DNA of 64,000 nt from Actinoplanes solisilvae (GCF_003999975.1 NZ_RJAC01000020.1:1-64000), one strand, 5' to 3'; positions 1 through 8,413 are shown, counted from the stretch's first letter. The notes: generated by a model from the sequence alone, not told the origin. Made by a program: numbers and translations.

Positions 1-131
1 ACCTGCCCGGCGTGTTCGCCGCCGGTGACCTGGTCGACCACACCTACCGGCAGGCGATCACCGCCGCCGGCACCGGCACCGCCGCGGCGCTGGACGCCGA
101 GCGCTTCATCGCCTCATTCGTCGAGCTTTAA
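1..131 (+). CDS. trxB: Thioredoxin-disulfide reductase, C-terminal end (partial)
   Basis: Only the last 42 codons are in the window, open at the left edge and ending in TAA at 129-131. The readable tail has the AAGD motif followed by an aromatic/Gln segment (YRQAI) and an alanine-rich helix. This is the FAD-binding closing motif of thioredoxin reductases, where the Asp contacts FAD. The enzyme passes electrons from NADPH to thioredoxin. trxA follows after 31 bases, the usual actinobacterial trxB-trxA pair, so co-transcription is likely. The identification rests on this short tail plus the neighbour. Confidence 0.85.
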   Translation, partial: LPGVFAAGDLVDHTYRQAITAAGTGTAAALDAERFIASFVEL

Positions 132-162
132 GAAACGCTGTAACTAGACCTGGAGGGTCCTG

Positions 163-489
163 GTGGGAGTAGCAGGTAAGGCGGTCACCGACGCCACTTT
201 TGTGAGCGACGTGCTGCAGTCGGACAAGCCCGTGCTGGTCGACTTCTGGGCGGAGTGGTGCGCGCCCTGCAAGAAGGTCGACCCGCTGCTCGCCGAGATC
301 GCCAAGGAGATGGGCGACAAGGTCGAGATCGTCCAGGTGAACATCGACGAGAACCCCGAGACCACCCGTGCCTACCGGGTGATGTCCGTGCCGACCCTGA
401 CGATCTTCAAGGGCGGTGAGGCGGTCAGCTCCCGCACCGGCGCCGCCCCCAAGAGCGCCCTGGTCAACTTCATCGAATCGGCCATCTGA
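163..489 (+). CDS. trxA: Thioredoxin
   Basis: A 108-residue protein with the redox motif W-C-A-P-C at residues 32-36 and the cis-proline segment SVPTLTIF near residue 75, so it is a complete single-domain thioredoxin. It reduces protein disulfides in the cytoplasm and is recharged by the reductase encoded just upstream. The start is GTG at 163, preceded by GGAGG at 152-156. It lies in the trxB-trxA-cwlM block that flanks parAB in many actinobacteria. A strong hairpin follows the stop. Confidence 0.97.
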   Translation: MGVAGKAVTDATFVSDVLQSDKPVLVDFWAEWCAPCKKVDPLLAEIAKEMGDKVEIVQVNIDENPETTRAYRVMSVPTLTIFKGGEAVSSRTGAAPKSALVNFIESAI

Positions 490-501
490 CCCGTTCTCGC
501 G

Positions 502-533
502 ACGCCCCGCATCCACCGGATGCGGGGCGTTGT
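502..533 (+). terminator. Hairpin terminator after trxA
   Basis: A 13-bp perfect inverted repeat (502-514 with 518-530) with a 3-base loop begins 12 bases after the trxA stop. The arms are GC-rich (GCCCCGCATCC). The tail after it is only mildly T-rich, so it may also act as a 3' stabiliser. Confidence 0.7.
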
Positions 534-601
534 CGTCGGGTGGCACCTGCGAGCGCGGAGTACGCTGCCCAAAGTCGTTCTTCGTTCCTAGGGAGTCGCG
601 A

Positions 602-1750
602 GTGCGTTCCATCCGACGTGGAGACAGCGGCCCGGCCGTTGCCGAGATCCGATCGATCCTGGTCGGACTGGAACTGCTGGAAGCCGCGGGAGAAGTCTTC
701 GACGACGCCATGGACAGCGCCGTACGCGCCTTCCAGCAGAATCGCGGCCTAGGCGTCGACGGCCTGGTCGGCGACGAGACGTGGGGCGCGCTCGATGCCT
801 CCCGCTGGCGGCTCGGCGCGCGCACCCTGTTCCACTCGGTGCCCGACGCGCTCGTCGGCGAAGACGTCCACGCCCTGCAGGAACGGCTGCTCGAGATGGG
901 CTTCGACCCGGGCCGCGCCGACTCGATCTACGGTGCTCGCACGGCCCGCGCGGTCGCCCAGTTCCAGCGCGAGGTCGGCCTGACCTCCGACGGCTCCTGC
1001 GGCCCCCGCACGATGAAGGCGCTGCGCCAGCTCGGCCGCAAGGTGGTCGGCGGCCGTCCGCAGTGGCTGCGCGAGGCCGAGGCGTTCCGTCAGGCCGGCA
1101 CCAACCTGGTCGGCAAGACGATCGTGATCGACGCCGGGCACGGCGGCGGTGACGACACCGGTGTCGTGGTGCCCGACGGCCCACTGCGGTGGACCGAGGC
1201 CGACCTCGTCTTCGACCTCGCGGCCCGGCTCGAGGGCCGGCTGGCCGCGGCCGGCATGCGCGTCCACCTCACCCGCGGGCCTCACCCGGCCGCCCCGATG
1301 AGCGGCGCCGACCGGGCCGCCCTGGCCAACAGCCTCGGCGCCGACCTGCTGATCTCGTTGCACCTCGACGGCCACACCAATGAGACGGCCGAGGGCGTCG
1401 CGACCTACCACTACGGCACGGGCAGCGGCCTGAGCTCGACCGTGGGGGAGCGACTGGCCAACCTGGTACAGCGCGAGATCGTCGTGCGCACCGGCATGAG
1501 TGACTGCCGCATCCACGCCAAGACGTGGGAGCTGCTTCGTCTGACCCGCATGCCGGCCGTACGGGTGGATCTGGGTTATCTGACGTCGCCGGCCGACCGC
1601 GACCGGCTGATCAATCCGATGTTCCGCGAGCAGATCGTCGAGGCGATCCTGGCCGCCGTGCAGCGCATGTATTACCCCGTCGAGGCCGACGTGCCGACCG
1701 GGTCGATCGACGTGCGCCAGCTGCGCATGGCGCTGGCGAACCGCGCCTAA
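602..1750 (+). CDS. cwlM: CwlM-type N-acetylmuramoyl-L-alanine amidase with two peptidoglycan-binding repeats
   Basis: A 382-residue protein. Two peptidoglycan-binding repeats occupy residues about 5-65 and 85-145 (AVRAFQ and AVAQFQ helices), followed by an Amidase_3 domain from about residue 172 with the zinc motif DAGHGG, a following TEADL glutamate and SLHLDGH. GTG at 602 is chosen because it starts exactly at the first binding repeat. An open frame reaches 416 but overlaps trxA and has no such support. In Mycobacterium, the equivalent gene next to trxC (CwlM) is an essential regulator of peptidoglycan precursor synthesis rather than an active hydrolase. Here the late catalytic position, usually Glu in VEIGF-type motifs, is Asp (VDLGY, about residue 323), so reduced or absent hydrolysis is plausible. 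Confidence 0.85.
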   Translation: MRSIRRGDSGPAVAEIRSILVGLELLEAAGEVFDDAMDSAVRAFQQNRGLGVDGLVGDETWGALDASRWRLGARTLFHSVPDALVGEDVHALQERLLEMGFDPGRADSIYGARTARAVAQFQREVGLTSDGSCGPRTMKALRQLGRKVVGGRPQWLREAEAFRQAGTNLVGKTIVIDAGHGGGDDTGVVVPDGPLRWTEADLVFDLAARLEGRLAAAGMRVHLTRGPHPAAPMSGADRAALANSLGADLLISLHLDGHTNETAEGVATYHYGTGSGLSSTVGERLANLVQREIVVRTGMSDCRIHAKTWELLRLTRMPAVRVDLGYLTSPADRDRLINPMFREQIVEAILAAVQRMYYPVEADVPTGSIDVRQLRMALANRA

Positions 1751-2415
1751 TTCTCGACGTTGCGGGTGGCTGTGGCCGGGCGGACCGGCCGCAGCAGCGT
1801 CTCGGGGCTCATCGAGCCGAGCAGCTTCTCCAACGCGTATTCGACGTCGGACTTCCACGACAGGGCCGTGCGCAGTTCGAGACGCAGCCGCGGATAGCGC
1901 GGGTGCGGGCGTACGGTCTTGAAGCCCACGGACAGGAAGAAGTCGACCGGGGCGACGCAGCCCGTCTGCTTCTCCTCGTCGGCCTCGCCGAATTTCGCGT
2001 CGCCGAACGCCTCGATCGCCTTGACGCCGCGCTTGGTCAGGTCGCGGGCGACGCCCTGCACGAGCATGCGGCCGAGCCCGCCGCCGGCGAACGAGGCCAC
2101 CACGTGCGAAGTCATCAGCAGGGCGGCGTCGGCACTCACCGGTGAGGTCGGAAAGGCCATCGAACGGGGGACGTAGGCCGGAGGGGCGTACATCACAAAA
2201 CCGGCCGGCATACCGTCGACGTAGGCCAGCTTGCCGCACGAACCCCACTCGAGCAGGGTCTGCGAGACCCACGCCTCTTTCTCGAGGCCGGGATCGCCGG
2301 AGGCACACGCACGCTCGGCCGAAACCGGGTCCAGCTCCCAGAAGACACACTGGCGGCAGGGCCGGGGGAGGTCTTCGAGCGTGTCCAGGGTGAGGTTGAC
2401 CAGGCGTCGTGACAC
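1747..2415 (-). CDS. GNAT-family N-acetyltransferase
   Basis: A 222-residue protein. A GNAT fold is suggested by the segment GGGLGRMLVQGVARDLTKRG (an acetyl-CoA-binding R/Q-x-x-G-x-G/A variant) and the late FFLSVGF motif typical of GNAT beta-7. The N-terminal part has a CRQC cysteine pair in a conserved-looking segment. The GTG start at 2415, with a GGGGGA ribosome site just upstream, is preferred over longer frames because the low-complexity upstream part does not look coding. It is convergent with cwlM and the two stops overlap by four bases. Proteins of this type sit beside cwlM/parB in many actinobacteria. The substrate cannot be read from the sequence. Confidence 0.75.
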   Translation of the reverse strand: MSRRLVNLTLDTLEDLPRPCRQCVFWELDPVSAERACASGDPGLEKEAWVSQTLLEWGSCGKLAYVDGMPAGFVMYAPPAYVPRSMAFPTSPVSADAALLMTSHVVASFAGGGLGRMLVQGVARDLTKRGVKAIEAFGDAKFGEADEEKQTGCVAPVDFFLSVGFKTVRPHPRYPRLRLELRTALSWKSDVEYALEKLLGSMSPETLLRPVRPATATRNVEN

Positions 2416-2588
2416 TGCAATCCCCCTCGGCGTCGTGGGCCCAGCGCCCCGTGGGGATCCTACGCCGCAATAGTCATGAACGGGACCAGCTCGGGCAAGG
2501 TGACTGACTAACCGAGGGCTTCTGTCGCTCCTCGCCGCTACGATCGGACATCGGCACCCGGTCCTTCCTATTGGCGAGGTGAAGCCGC

Positions 2589-3899
2589 ATGACCGGCACA
2601 ACCCAGGACGACTACACCGATCGGTACGCGCGACGGGTTCGTGGCATGACCACGTCCGAGATCCGCGCACTGTTCGCCGTCGCAAGTCGTCCCGAGGTCG
2701 TGTCGCTCGCAGGTGGCTCGCCCTACATCGCCGCCCTCCCCCTCGACGCGGTCGGCGAAATGCTCAACCAACTCGCCGCCGAGCAGGGCGCCCAAAGCCT
2801 TCAGTACGGCATCGGCCAAGGCACGGTCGAGCTGCGCGAGCGCATCTGCGACGTGATGGCGCTCTCCGGCATCCACGGCGCGTCTCCAGACGACGTCGTG
2901 GTCACCGTCGGCGGCCAGCAGGCACTCGACCTGCTCGCCCGCCTCTTCCTCGACCCGGGCGACGTGGTTCTCGCCGAGGGCCCCAGCTACGTCGGCGCGC
3001 TCGGCGTCTTCCAGGCCGCTCAGGCTCAGGTGCAACACGTCCCGATGGACGACGAAGGGCTCATCCCGGCCGCTCTCGAAGAGGCGATCGCCGCCGTCGA
3101 GCGTTCCGGCCGCCGGGCCAAATTCCTCTACACGATCCCGACCTTCCAGAACCCGGCCGGCGTCACCCTGACCGACGAGCGCCGCGAACAGGTGCTCGAC
3201 ATCTGCGAACGCGCCGGCCTGCTGGTGGTCGAAGACGATCCGTACGGGATGTTGTCGTTCGAACGTGAAGCGCCACTGCCGCTGCGGGCCCGCCGCCGCG
3301 AGGGCGTCTTCTACGTGAGCACGTTCTCGAAGACCTTCGCCCCCGGGTTACGCGTCGGCTGGATTCTCGCCCCGCACGCCGTACGGGAAAAGCTCGTCAT
3401 GATGAGCGAGGCGAACGTCCTGTGCCCGAGCGCATTCGCCCAGGGAGCCGTGACGCAATACCTGTCCACCATGCCGTGGCGCGAGCAGATCAAGGTCTAC
3501 CGCGAGATCTATCGGGAGCGCCGCGACGCGATGCTCACCGCCCTGCGCGACCTCATGCCGCCCGGCACCACATGGACCCATCCGACCGGCGGTCTGTTCG
3601 TGTGGGCCACCCTGCCCGAAGGGCTCGACTCCAAGGCGATGATGCCGCGCGCGATCGCCGCCCGCGTGGCCTACGTGCCCGGCACAGGTTTTTACGCCGA
3701 CGGCACGGGTCGCGGCAACATGCGGCTCAACTTCTCGTTCTCGTCTCCCGAGCGCATCCGTGAGGGCATCCGTCGCCTTTCCGGCGTCATGGAACAGGAG
3801 CTGGCGATGCGTGCGGTCTTCGGCGCGAGCACCGGTCCGAGCCACACCCGCCGACGGGGTGCGGCCGCCGCCGACGCCCCCGGCCCCGACTTGGCATGA
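2589..3899 (+). CDS. PLP-dependent aminotransferase, class I/II (2-aminoadipate aminotransferase-like)
   Basis: A 436-residue fold type I aminotransferase. The PLP lysine is in TFSKTFAPGLRVGW (residue about 245), with QNPAGVTL and EDDPYG upstream and the substrate-binding Arg near NMRLNFSF. It has no N-terminal GntR domain, so it is an enzyme like LysN/2-aminoadipate or aromatic transaminases rather than a MocR regulator. The ATG at 2589 has GAGGTGA at 2574-2580. The last about 25 residues are a charged, disordered tail. Its stop overlaps the ATG of the ligase gene (ATGA at 3896-3899), so the two are translationally coupled and may share a pathway. The amino acid acted on is unknown. Confidence 0.85.
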   Translation: MTGTTQDDYTDRYARRVRGMTTSEIRALFAVASRPEVVSLAGGSPYIAALPLDAVGEMLNQLAAEQGAQSLQYGIGQGTVELRERICDVMALSGIHGASPDDVVVTVGGQQALDLLARLFLDPGDVVLAEGPSYVGALGVFQAAQAQVQHVPMDDEGLIPAALEEAIAAVERSGRRAKFLYTIPTFQNPAGVTLTDERREQVLDICERAGLLVVEDDPYGMLSFEREAPLPLRARRREGVFYVSTFSKTFAPGLRVGWILAPHAVREKLVMMSEANVLCPSAFAQGAVTQYLSTMPWREQIKVYREIYRERRDAMLTALRDLMPPGTTWTHPTGGLFVWATLPEGLDSKAMMPRAIAARVAYVPGTGFYADGTGRGNMRLNFSFSSPERIREGIRRLSGVMEQELAMRAVFGASTGPSHTRRRGAAAADAPGPDLA

Positions 3900-4870
3900 T
3901 CTCCACCATGTCTACGGGTGACGATGTGCGAGTTCTGGTGCTGGCCGGCGGCCTCTCCTACGAACGGGATGTCTCGCTGCGCTCGGGCCGCCGGGTTCTC
4001 GACGCGCTGCGCGCCGCCGGGCTGAACGCCGAGATGCGCGACGCCGACGTGTCCCTGCTGCCGACGCTCCAGGAAGACCCGCCGGACGCGGTCGTGATCG
4101 CGCTGCACGGCGCCACGGGTGAGGACGGTTCGCTTCGTGGCGTCCTCGACCTGTGCGGCGTGCCCTACGTCGGTTGCGACGCGCGCGCTGCCCGCCTGGC
4201 GTGGGACAAGCCGTCGGCCAAGTCGATGCTGCGCGAGGCCGGCATCCCGACGCCCGACTGGGTGGCGCTGCCCCACGACCGCTTCTCCGAGCTGGGCGCC
4301 GTGGCGGTCCTCGACCGCATCGTCGACCGGCTCGGCCTCCCGCTGATGGTCAAGCCCGCTCAAGGCGGCTCGGGTCTGGGCGCCGCGGTGGTGCGCGAAG
4401 AGAGCGATCTGCCCGCCGCGATGGTCGGCTGCTTCGCGTACGACTCCACCGCCCTGGTCGAGAAGTTCGTGCCCGGCAAAGATGTCGCCGTTTCGATCGT
4501 CGACCTGGGTAGTGGCCCGCAGACCCTGCCGATCGTCGAGATCGTCCCGCGCGACGGCGTCTACGACTACGCGGCCCGCTACACCGCCGGTCTGACGACG
4601 TGGCACACGCCCGCTCGCCTGTCGCCCGAGGTGGCTGCCCAGGTGTCCGAGACGGCGCTGGCCGCTCACAAGGCGCTGGGCCTGCGCGACCTGTCCCGCG
4701 TCGACCTGATCGTCGCCGAGGACGGCTCGCCTCAGGTGCTGGGCATCAACGTGTCCCCCGGCATGACCGAGACGTCGCTGCTGCCGTTGGCCGTGCAGGC
4801 CGCCGGCCAAGACCTCGGCCACATCCTGAAGACCTTGGTCGAACGCGCCGTGGCCCGCTCAGACTCGTGA
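3896..4870 (+). CDS. D-alanine-D-alanine ligase-like ATP-grasp protein
   Basis: A 324-residue ATP-grasp enzyme laid out like Ddl: an N-terminal LAGGLSYERDVSLRSG segment (the Ddl GG-S-ERxVS motif), ALHGATGEDG, the ATP-binding KPAQGGSGLGA loop, EKFVPGKDVAVS, and the C-terminal GINVSPGMTETSLLP metal/substrate motif. In the metal motif, Gly-Ile-Asn replaces the usual Glu-Val-Asn before the Asn, so one magnesium ligand may differ. The start is ATG 3896, overlapping the aminotransferase stop; ATG 3908 is a plausible alternative. A cell-wall dipeptide ligase is the family prediction. The coupling to an aminotransferase leaves room for another amino-acid ligase role. Confidence 0.8.
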   Translation: MISTMSTGDDVRVLVLAGGLSYERDVSLRSGRRVLDALRAAGLNAEMRDADVSLLPTLQEDPPDAVVIALHGATGEDGSLRGVLDLCGVPYVGCDARAARLAWDKPSAKSMLREAGIPTPDWVALPHDRFSELGAVAVLDRIVDRLGLPLMVKPAQGGSGLGAAVVREESDLPAAMVGCFAYDSTALVEKFVPGKDVAVSIVDLGSGPQTLPIVEIVPRDGVYDYAARYTAGLTTWHTPARLSPEVAAQVSETALAAHKALGLRDLSRVDLIVAEDGSPQVLGINVSPGMTETSLLPLAVQAAGQDLGHILKTLVERAVARSDS

Positions 4871-5088
4871 GACCCCGAGGCGCCGATCCACTCGTCGGAA
4901 TGCCCGCGACAAGCGTCACTTAGCCATGCACGACGCACTCTCAGTGTTGGGTGTTTGTTGATCGATACTCTCCAGGCCGAAGCGCCGGGCGGGCCGGGAG
5001 GCATAGAGAGTTCTCTGCCATCGAGAGGGTCAGCCGCGATTGGCATGATCTTGTAGCTTCAGGACGACGGTGGTCTTGAGGAGGCGTC

Positions 5089-5907
5089 ATGGGAACCTTC
5101 GGGACCGGCCCGTTCTCCAGCGATGGCGCCATGGACTTCCTGGAAGAACTCGCCGAACGGCCCCCTTCACAGCGAGCGGAAGCGTTGAAGCGCACGTTCC
5201 TGCTGGCGAAGGAACGGCCGGACCTGCTCGGGCGGGACTACTTCGCAGACGAAGTCGTGGCTGCTGCGGCGATCGTCGCGGCGACCCTGCCTGGCGGACG
5301 ACAGTTTGACGAGCGCCTCGACAGCTTGGTTGAGAACGACATTGTTCCCGACGGCCGGCTGAACGCGTCCGCGTCGGAGTTGGCCAGTGTTGCGCTCGAA
5401 GCTCTCCTGTTCGTTGGCGCTCCTCAAGGCCCGCGGCTTCAGGGCTGGAAGAACGACACGGACGCCGCTGAGGCGCGCGACACGATCGCCGCGCTGTCGC
5501 AGGTGCTTTCTCTCGGCGGCGGCAGGCTGGACGACCTCGACATCATGTGGAACGAAGCCGCCGACTTCGGCGCTGACGGTGAGATGCCGGACGGCACCCC
5601 GTCAGGCATTGAGCAGCTTGCGTCTTTGCTGGGCGTGCACAACTCTGCGATGGGAGGCGGCCTAGGCTTCGCGCTGGAGGTCAACGAGCCGTTTCGCGTC
5701 CGGCGCGCGATCAACGCCATGCGTTACTTCGGGCTCGCTGAGCCAGCCGACTTCCTGGACAACGTGCTGGACCGCAGTCTGAACAACGAGTCGCCCGATT
5801 CGTTGCCGTCCGACGACGACTTCTATGACCTCATGGACGATGAGATCGTGAGAAGGGCGTTCAAGGCAAAGGTGGCTCAGATTCCGACTGACTTCGGTCG
5901 CGGCTAG
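5089..5907 (+). CDS. DUF4259 / DMP19-like two-domain protein of unknown function
   Basis: A 272-residue soluble protein. Residues 1-140 start with MGTFGTGPFSSDGAMDFL, the hallmark opening of DUF4259 proteins. The second half (about 150-270) has an MGGGLGFALEV segment followed by alternating helices and an acidic DDDFYDLMDDE run, resembling the DMP19/DUF4375 family; this half is less certain. The ATG has a strong GAGGAGG site 6-12 bases upstream. GC content at third positions looks lower than in the flanking housekeeping genes. It stands alone between the ligase gene and a gene-poor gap, which fits an accessory gene. DUF4259-type genes are sometimes seen in toxin-immunity neighbourhoods, but no toxin is visible here. 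Confidence 0.7.
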   Translation: MGTFGTGPFSSDGAMDFLEELAERPPSQRAEALKRTFLLAKERPDLLGRDYFADEVVAAAAIVAATLPGGRQFDERLDSLVENDIVPDGRLNASASELASVALEALLFVGAPQGPRLQGWKNDTDAAEARDTIAALSQVLSLGGGRLDDLDIMWNEAADFGADGEMPDGTPSGIEQLASLLGVHNSAMGGGLGFALEVNEPFRVRRAINAMRYFGLAEPADFLDNVLDRSLNNESPDSLPSDDDFYDLMDDEIVRRAFKAKVAQIPTDFGRG

Positions 5908-6372
5908 GGTGCCGAACTCCGGTCAAGCCGCCAGATGGCGGGCGGCTCAGTACGGCCACACCGATCAGAAGGCTCGTTGGCCTTGGTTAGCGCCGGTGAA
6001 CTACTACGCTCACCGCGACCCGCGTCTGCTTGGGTGGCGACCGTACGGCTTTCGCGTGGTCCCCCACATTGAGATCGGGCGCTGGTTTGAGCTTCGCGGT
6101 CCCGGCCCGACGAATGCACGGCGGGCTTCCGTTGGGCCGAGAACGCGCCACGATGTCGGTCAGGTCACCCGCTACTGCTCGTCAGCTCGTCGCCGCGGTG
6201 CTACGCCGCACTGTCCCGTGGGCAAGCCTCGGCCGACGTCGTGCAGCCGGAGAGCGGTTGCTGGAGTGGCGTTCTCCCCGCACATGTAATGGCTGCTGTG
6301 CCATGCCGGTCCGACCCTCACGGCGTACGGGGAAGGAATTTAACGGCTCTGACGATTGGGGCTCGTCGGTGT
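5908..6372. other. Gap without a convincing gene
   Basis: A GTG-initiated frame at 5909-6289 could encode 126 residues. Its first about 70 residues look protein-like (tryptophan- and tyrosine-rich), but the rest degenerates into Arg/Ser/Pro, so it may be a gene remnant. I recognise no family. No RNA gene or repeat is seen. Confidence 0.4.
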
Positions 6373-7257
6373 TTACAGAGAAGTCGCGGGGTCTGTGACG
6401 GCGGTTCTCTGCGTGGGGATCACGCCGTCGCTCGTGTTGCCGGCGTGGAGCCCGGTCGTCTCTTCACCGATGGGAGTCGAGTATCGAGTCGGCTGATCTC
6501 GCTGATCTCGCTGATCTCGCTGATCTCGCTGATCTCGCTGATCTCGCTGATCTCGCTGATCTCGCTGATCTCGCTGATCTCGCTGCCCGGGCTGCTCTGG
6601 CCGCTGTGGCTGCTCGGGCTGCTCGGGCTGCGAGACGGCTGCGTCTGTGTTGTCGGTGTAGTTGAGCGTGGACGGCGACTCCCACTGGATGTGCGGGGGC
6701 TCGGCGATAGCTGTACCGCCGAAGTCGGCCAGCCAGGCGGCGACCAGGGCCAGATTTTCGCGCCACTGCTGTTCTGGGATGACGGGGAGAATGTCGTCCC
6801 AGAGGGTGAGGAATGTGCCGCGCAGTTGAAGCCGGCCGTAGGGGCGCGCGAGGAACCACATGTGAAGATGCGCCGAGCCGTCTCCCCAACGGTTGACGTG
6901 AACTCGAGCGACGCCGTCGAGCGAGCGGATGGCGCGTTCGAGGCGGACGGTCATGACGCCGAGCTCGGCGGCCAGGAGATTGGGTAGGTCGCCGATGTCG
7001 AGGTGCGATCGGCACTCGAGGATCAGCACCATCGGCAGTCCTGTCGGTCGATCCATCGCCCGTACACGCCAGCGTTCACTGATCCAGATATACGACTCGT
7101 CGGGGGTGTCGCAGGCGACGCAATCCGCGGCGTCCTCACCGCTGCGCGGCGGCTCGACCTCGACGGGAGCAGCCAGCGGCTTGACCCTCATCTCGCCCTC
7201 GAAGGGGAACGACGGCCAGCGCGTGAAGTTGGGCAGCGGGGGGATGTTCTCGGCCAC
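6373..7257 (-). CDS. HIT-like protein with C-terminal Arg-Asp-Gln repeat tail
   Basis: A 294-residue protein starting at GTG 7257. The folded part (residues about 1-210) contains RVHVNRWGDGSAHLHMWF, a histidine-triad-like HxHxW motif in which the third His is Trp, preceded by a long acidic strand-helix region. A WQLS-type cysteine pair (DCVACDT) lies near residue 46. This is the layout of HIT-related hydrolases. The C-terminal part becomes QPEQPEQPQRPEQ, then ten Arg-Asp-Gln units encoded by a perfect 9-bp tandem repeat, and is certainly disordered. The last stretch (after about residue 255) may be frame drift rather than selected sequence. The substrate is unknown, and the missing third His argues against assuming nucleotide hydrolysis. 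Confidence 0.65.
   Translation of the reverse strand: MAENIPPLPNFTRWPSFPFEGEMRVKPLAAPVEVEPPRSGEDAADCVACDTPDESYIWISERWRVRAMDRPTGLPMVLILECRSHLDIGDLPNLLAAELGVMTVRLERAIRSLDGVARVHVNRWGDGSAHLHMWFLARPYGRLQLRGTFLTLWDDILPVIPEQQWRENLALVAAWLADFGGTAIAEPPHIQWESPSTLNYTDNTDAAVSQPEQPEQPQRPEQPGQRDQRDQRDQRDQRDQRDQRDQRDQRDQRDQPTRYSTPIGEETTGLHAGNTSDGVIPTQRTAVTDPATSL
6493..6582. repeat. 10 x 9-bp tandem repeat (CTGATCTCG)
   Basis: Ten identical copies of CTGATCTCG run without a mismatch and encode Arg-Asp-Gln on the minus strand inside the HIT-like gene. The length is a multiple of three, so copy-number changes keep the frame. Perfect identity implies recent expansion. Confidence 0.97.
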
Positions 7258-7448
7258 GGGGTGACCTTAGCCCAGGCCAGACCCGCTGTCCCGAGTCAAT
7301 TTTTCGACTCCGGAACCCCGCACTGTGCGTAGACCCGCGAACTCGGCGACTCCCCTGCAAACGCCGGCTGAACGTTGATCATTGTCACCGTCCGTGGGTG
7401 TGGCCCCACACCAAAAGTTATCCACAGAAGTTATCCACAGGCGTCCCC

Positions 7449-7462
7449 GTTTCACGTGAAAC
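7449..7462. promoter_or_regulatory. parS: parS site 1
   Basis: Perfect 14-bp palindrome GTTTCACGTGAAAC, the ParB loading site consensus. It sits ten bases after a DnaA box. Confidence 0.95.
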
Positions 7463-7526
7463 GCGACGTCGCAGGCTTGCAGCCCCTGTGGATACCGCAG
7501 TGGACACTCGCCGCCACATCAACGCC

Positions 7527-7540
7527 GTTTCACGTGAAAC
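7527..7540. promoter_or_regulatory. parS: parS site 2
   Basis: Perfect GTTTCACGTGAAAC palindrome, 78 bp from site 1 and followed 39 bp later by a DnaA box on the minus strand. Confidence 0.95.
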
Positions 7541-8323
7541 GGGGGCGTCGAGTTTCTCAACAAGCCTTACGCACAGCCTGTGGATAACCGAACAGATGTG
7601 CCCCTGGGTCCCATCGGGCCGGCGTGGCTTCTATCTCTCCGGATAGACACCGCCGCATCGCCTCGGCTCTGCTCCTGAACGACCGTGAAGGGCGAGACGA
7701 AGGCTTCTCGCGTCAGCTTGGTCGCCTGCGTCATTTCACACGGGAGGACGTTGCTCGGCTAAGACCGCCCGACGAGTGGCGGATCAGCTCCGCCGACGAG
7801 CAGATCTCCAAACAGTGGAGTGGCCAAAACGGCTCCGGGTCGATCGAGTCATCCGCCTTCATCGGCGTCGCGGTGATCAGCCCTGTCTCCGCAGTCGACA
7901 CGTCCAGGGGCGGCCGTTGCAGGACCGGATCATGCGTACGGCATTGCAGGGCTGTCGGGCTCACCGGCACGGGCCCACGGCGCCGCAGGGACGTCCGGGT
8001 TCGCAGCGTCGCAGGGCGCAGGGCCGTCATTGGTTGCGGCGTCGCATCACCGGCACGTCCTTACGCGGCCGGTTCAATCGGTGAGCGCTGGCCATCAACT
8101 TGGCCCGCCTCACACAGAAAGGTCAGCCAATCCCGGCTAGCCCGATGAACCCGTCGAAGCCCGAGTACCGATGGACGCGCCTCCCGCGGTCTCTGGCACG
8201 CCATCTCAGCGCCAACGCCACCCCAGTTCCAGCAACCCATCGGAGGAGCCCTCGACCGGGCTTGCGTCCCGGTTCGAGCGGCAGTGGCGAGTGAGGGTTC
8301 CTGTCCGGCACTGCCTTCAATAT

Positions 8324-8413
8324 GGCTTCGGCTTCGGCTACGGCTACGGCTACGGCTACGGCTACGGCTACGGCTACGGCTACGGCTACGGCTACGGCTA
8401 CGGCTACGGCTTG
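8324..8413. repeat. 15 x 6-bp tandem repeat (GGCTAC and variants)
   Basis: Two GGCTTC units, twelve perfect GGCTAC units (8336-8407) and one GGCTTG unit. Frames through it would encode Gly-Tyr or Ala-Val repeats, but no flanking coding signal supports translation. Confidence 0.97.

Larger units (their letters stand above)
7418..7587. promoter_or_regulatory. DnaA-box cluster interleaved with two parS sites
   Basis: Perfect TTATCCACA boxes lie at 7418-7426 and 7431-7439 (plus strand, 13 bp apart) and at 7579-7587 (minus strand). A one-mismatch box, GTATCCACA, lies at 7487-7495 (minus). parS sites at 7449-7462 and 7527-7540 alternate with them. This is about 16 kb from oriC, so it could act as a DnaA-titrating or DnaA-regulating cluster linked to ParB loading. 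Confidence 0.7.

Noticed and set aside
749..2470. Long minus-strand frame of 573 codons over cwlM and the GNAT gene
   Set aside because: It overlaps two well-supported genes, is Arg/Gly/Asp-rich without domains, and arises from high GC content.
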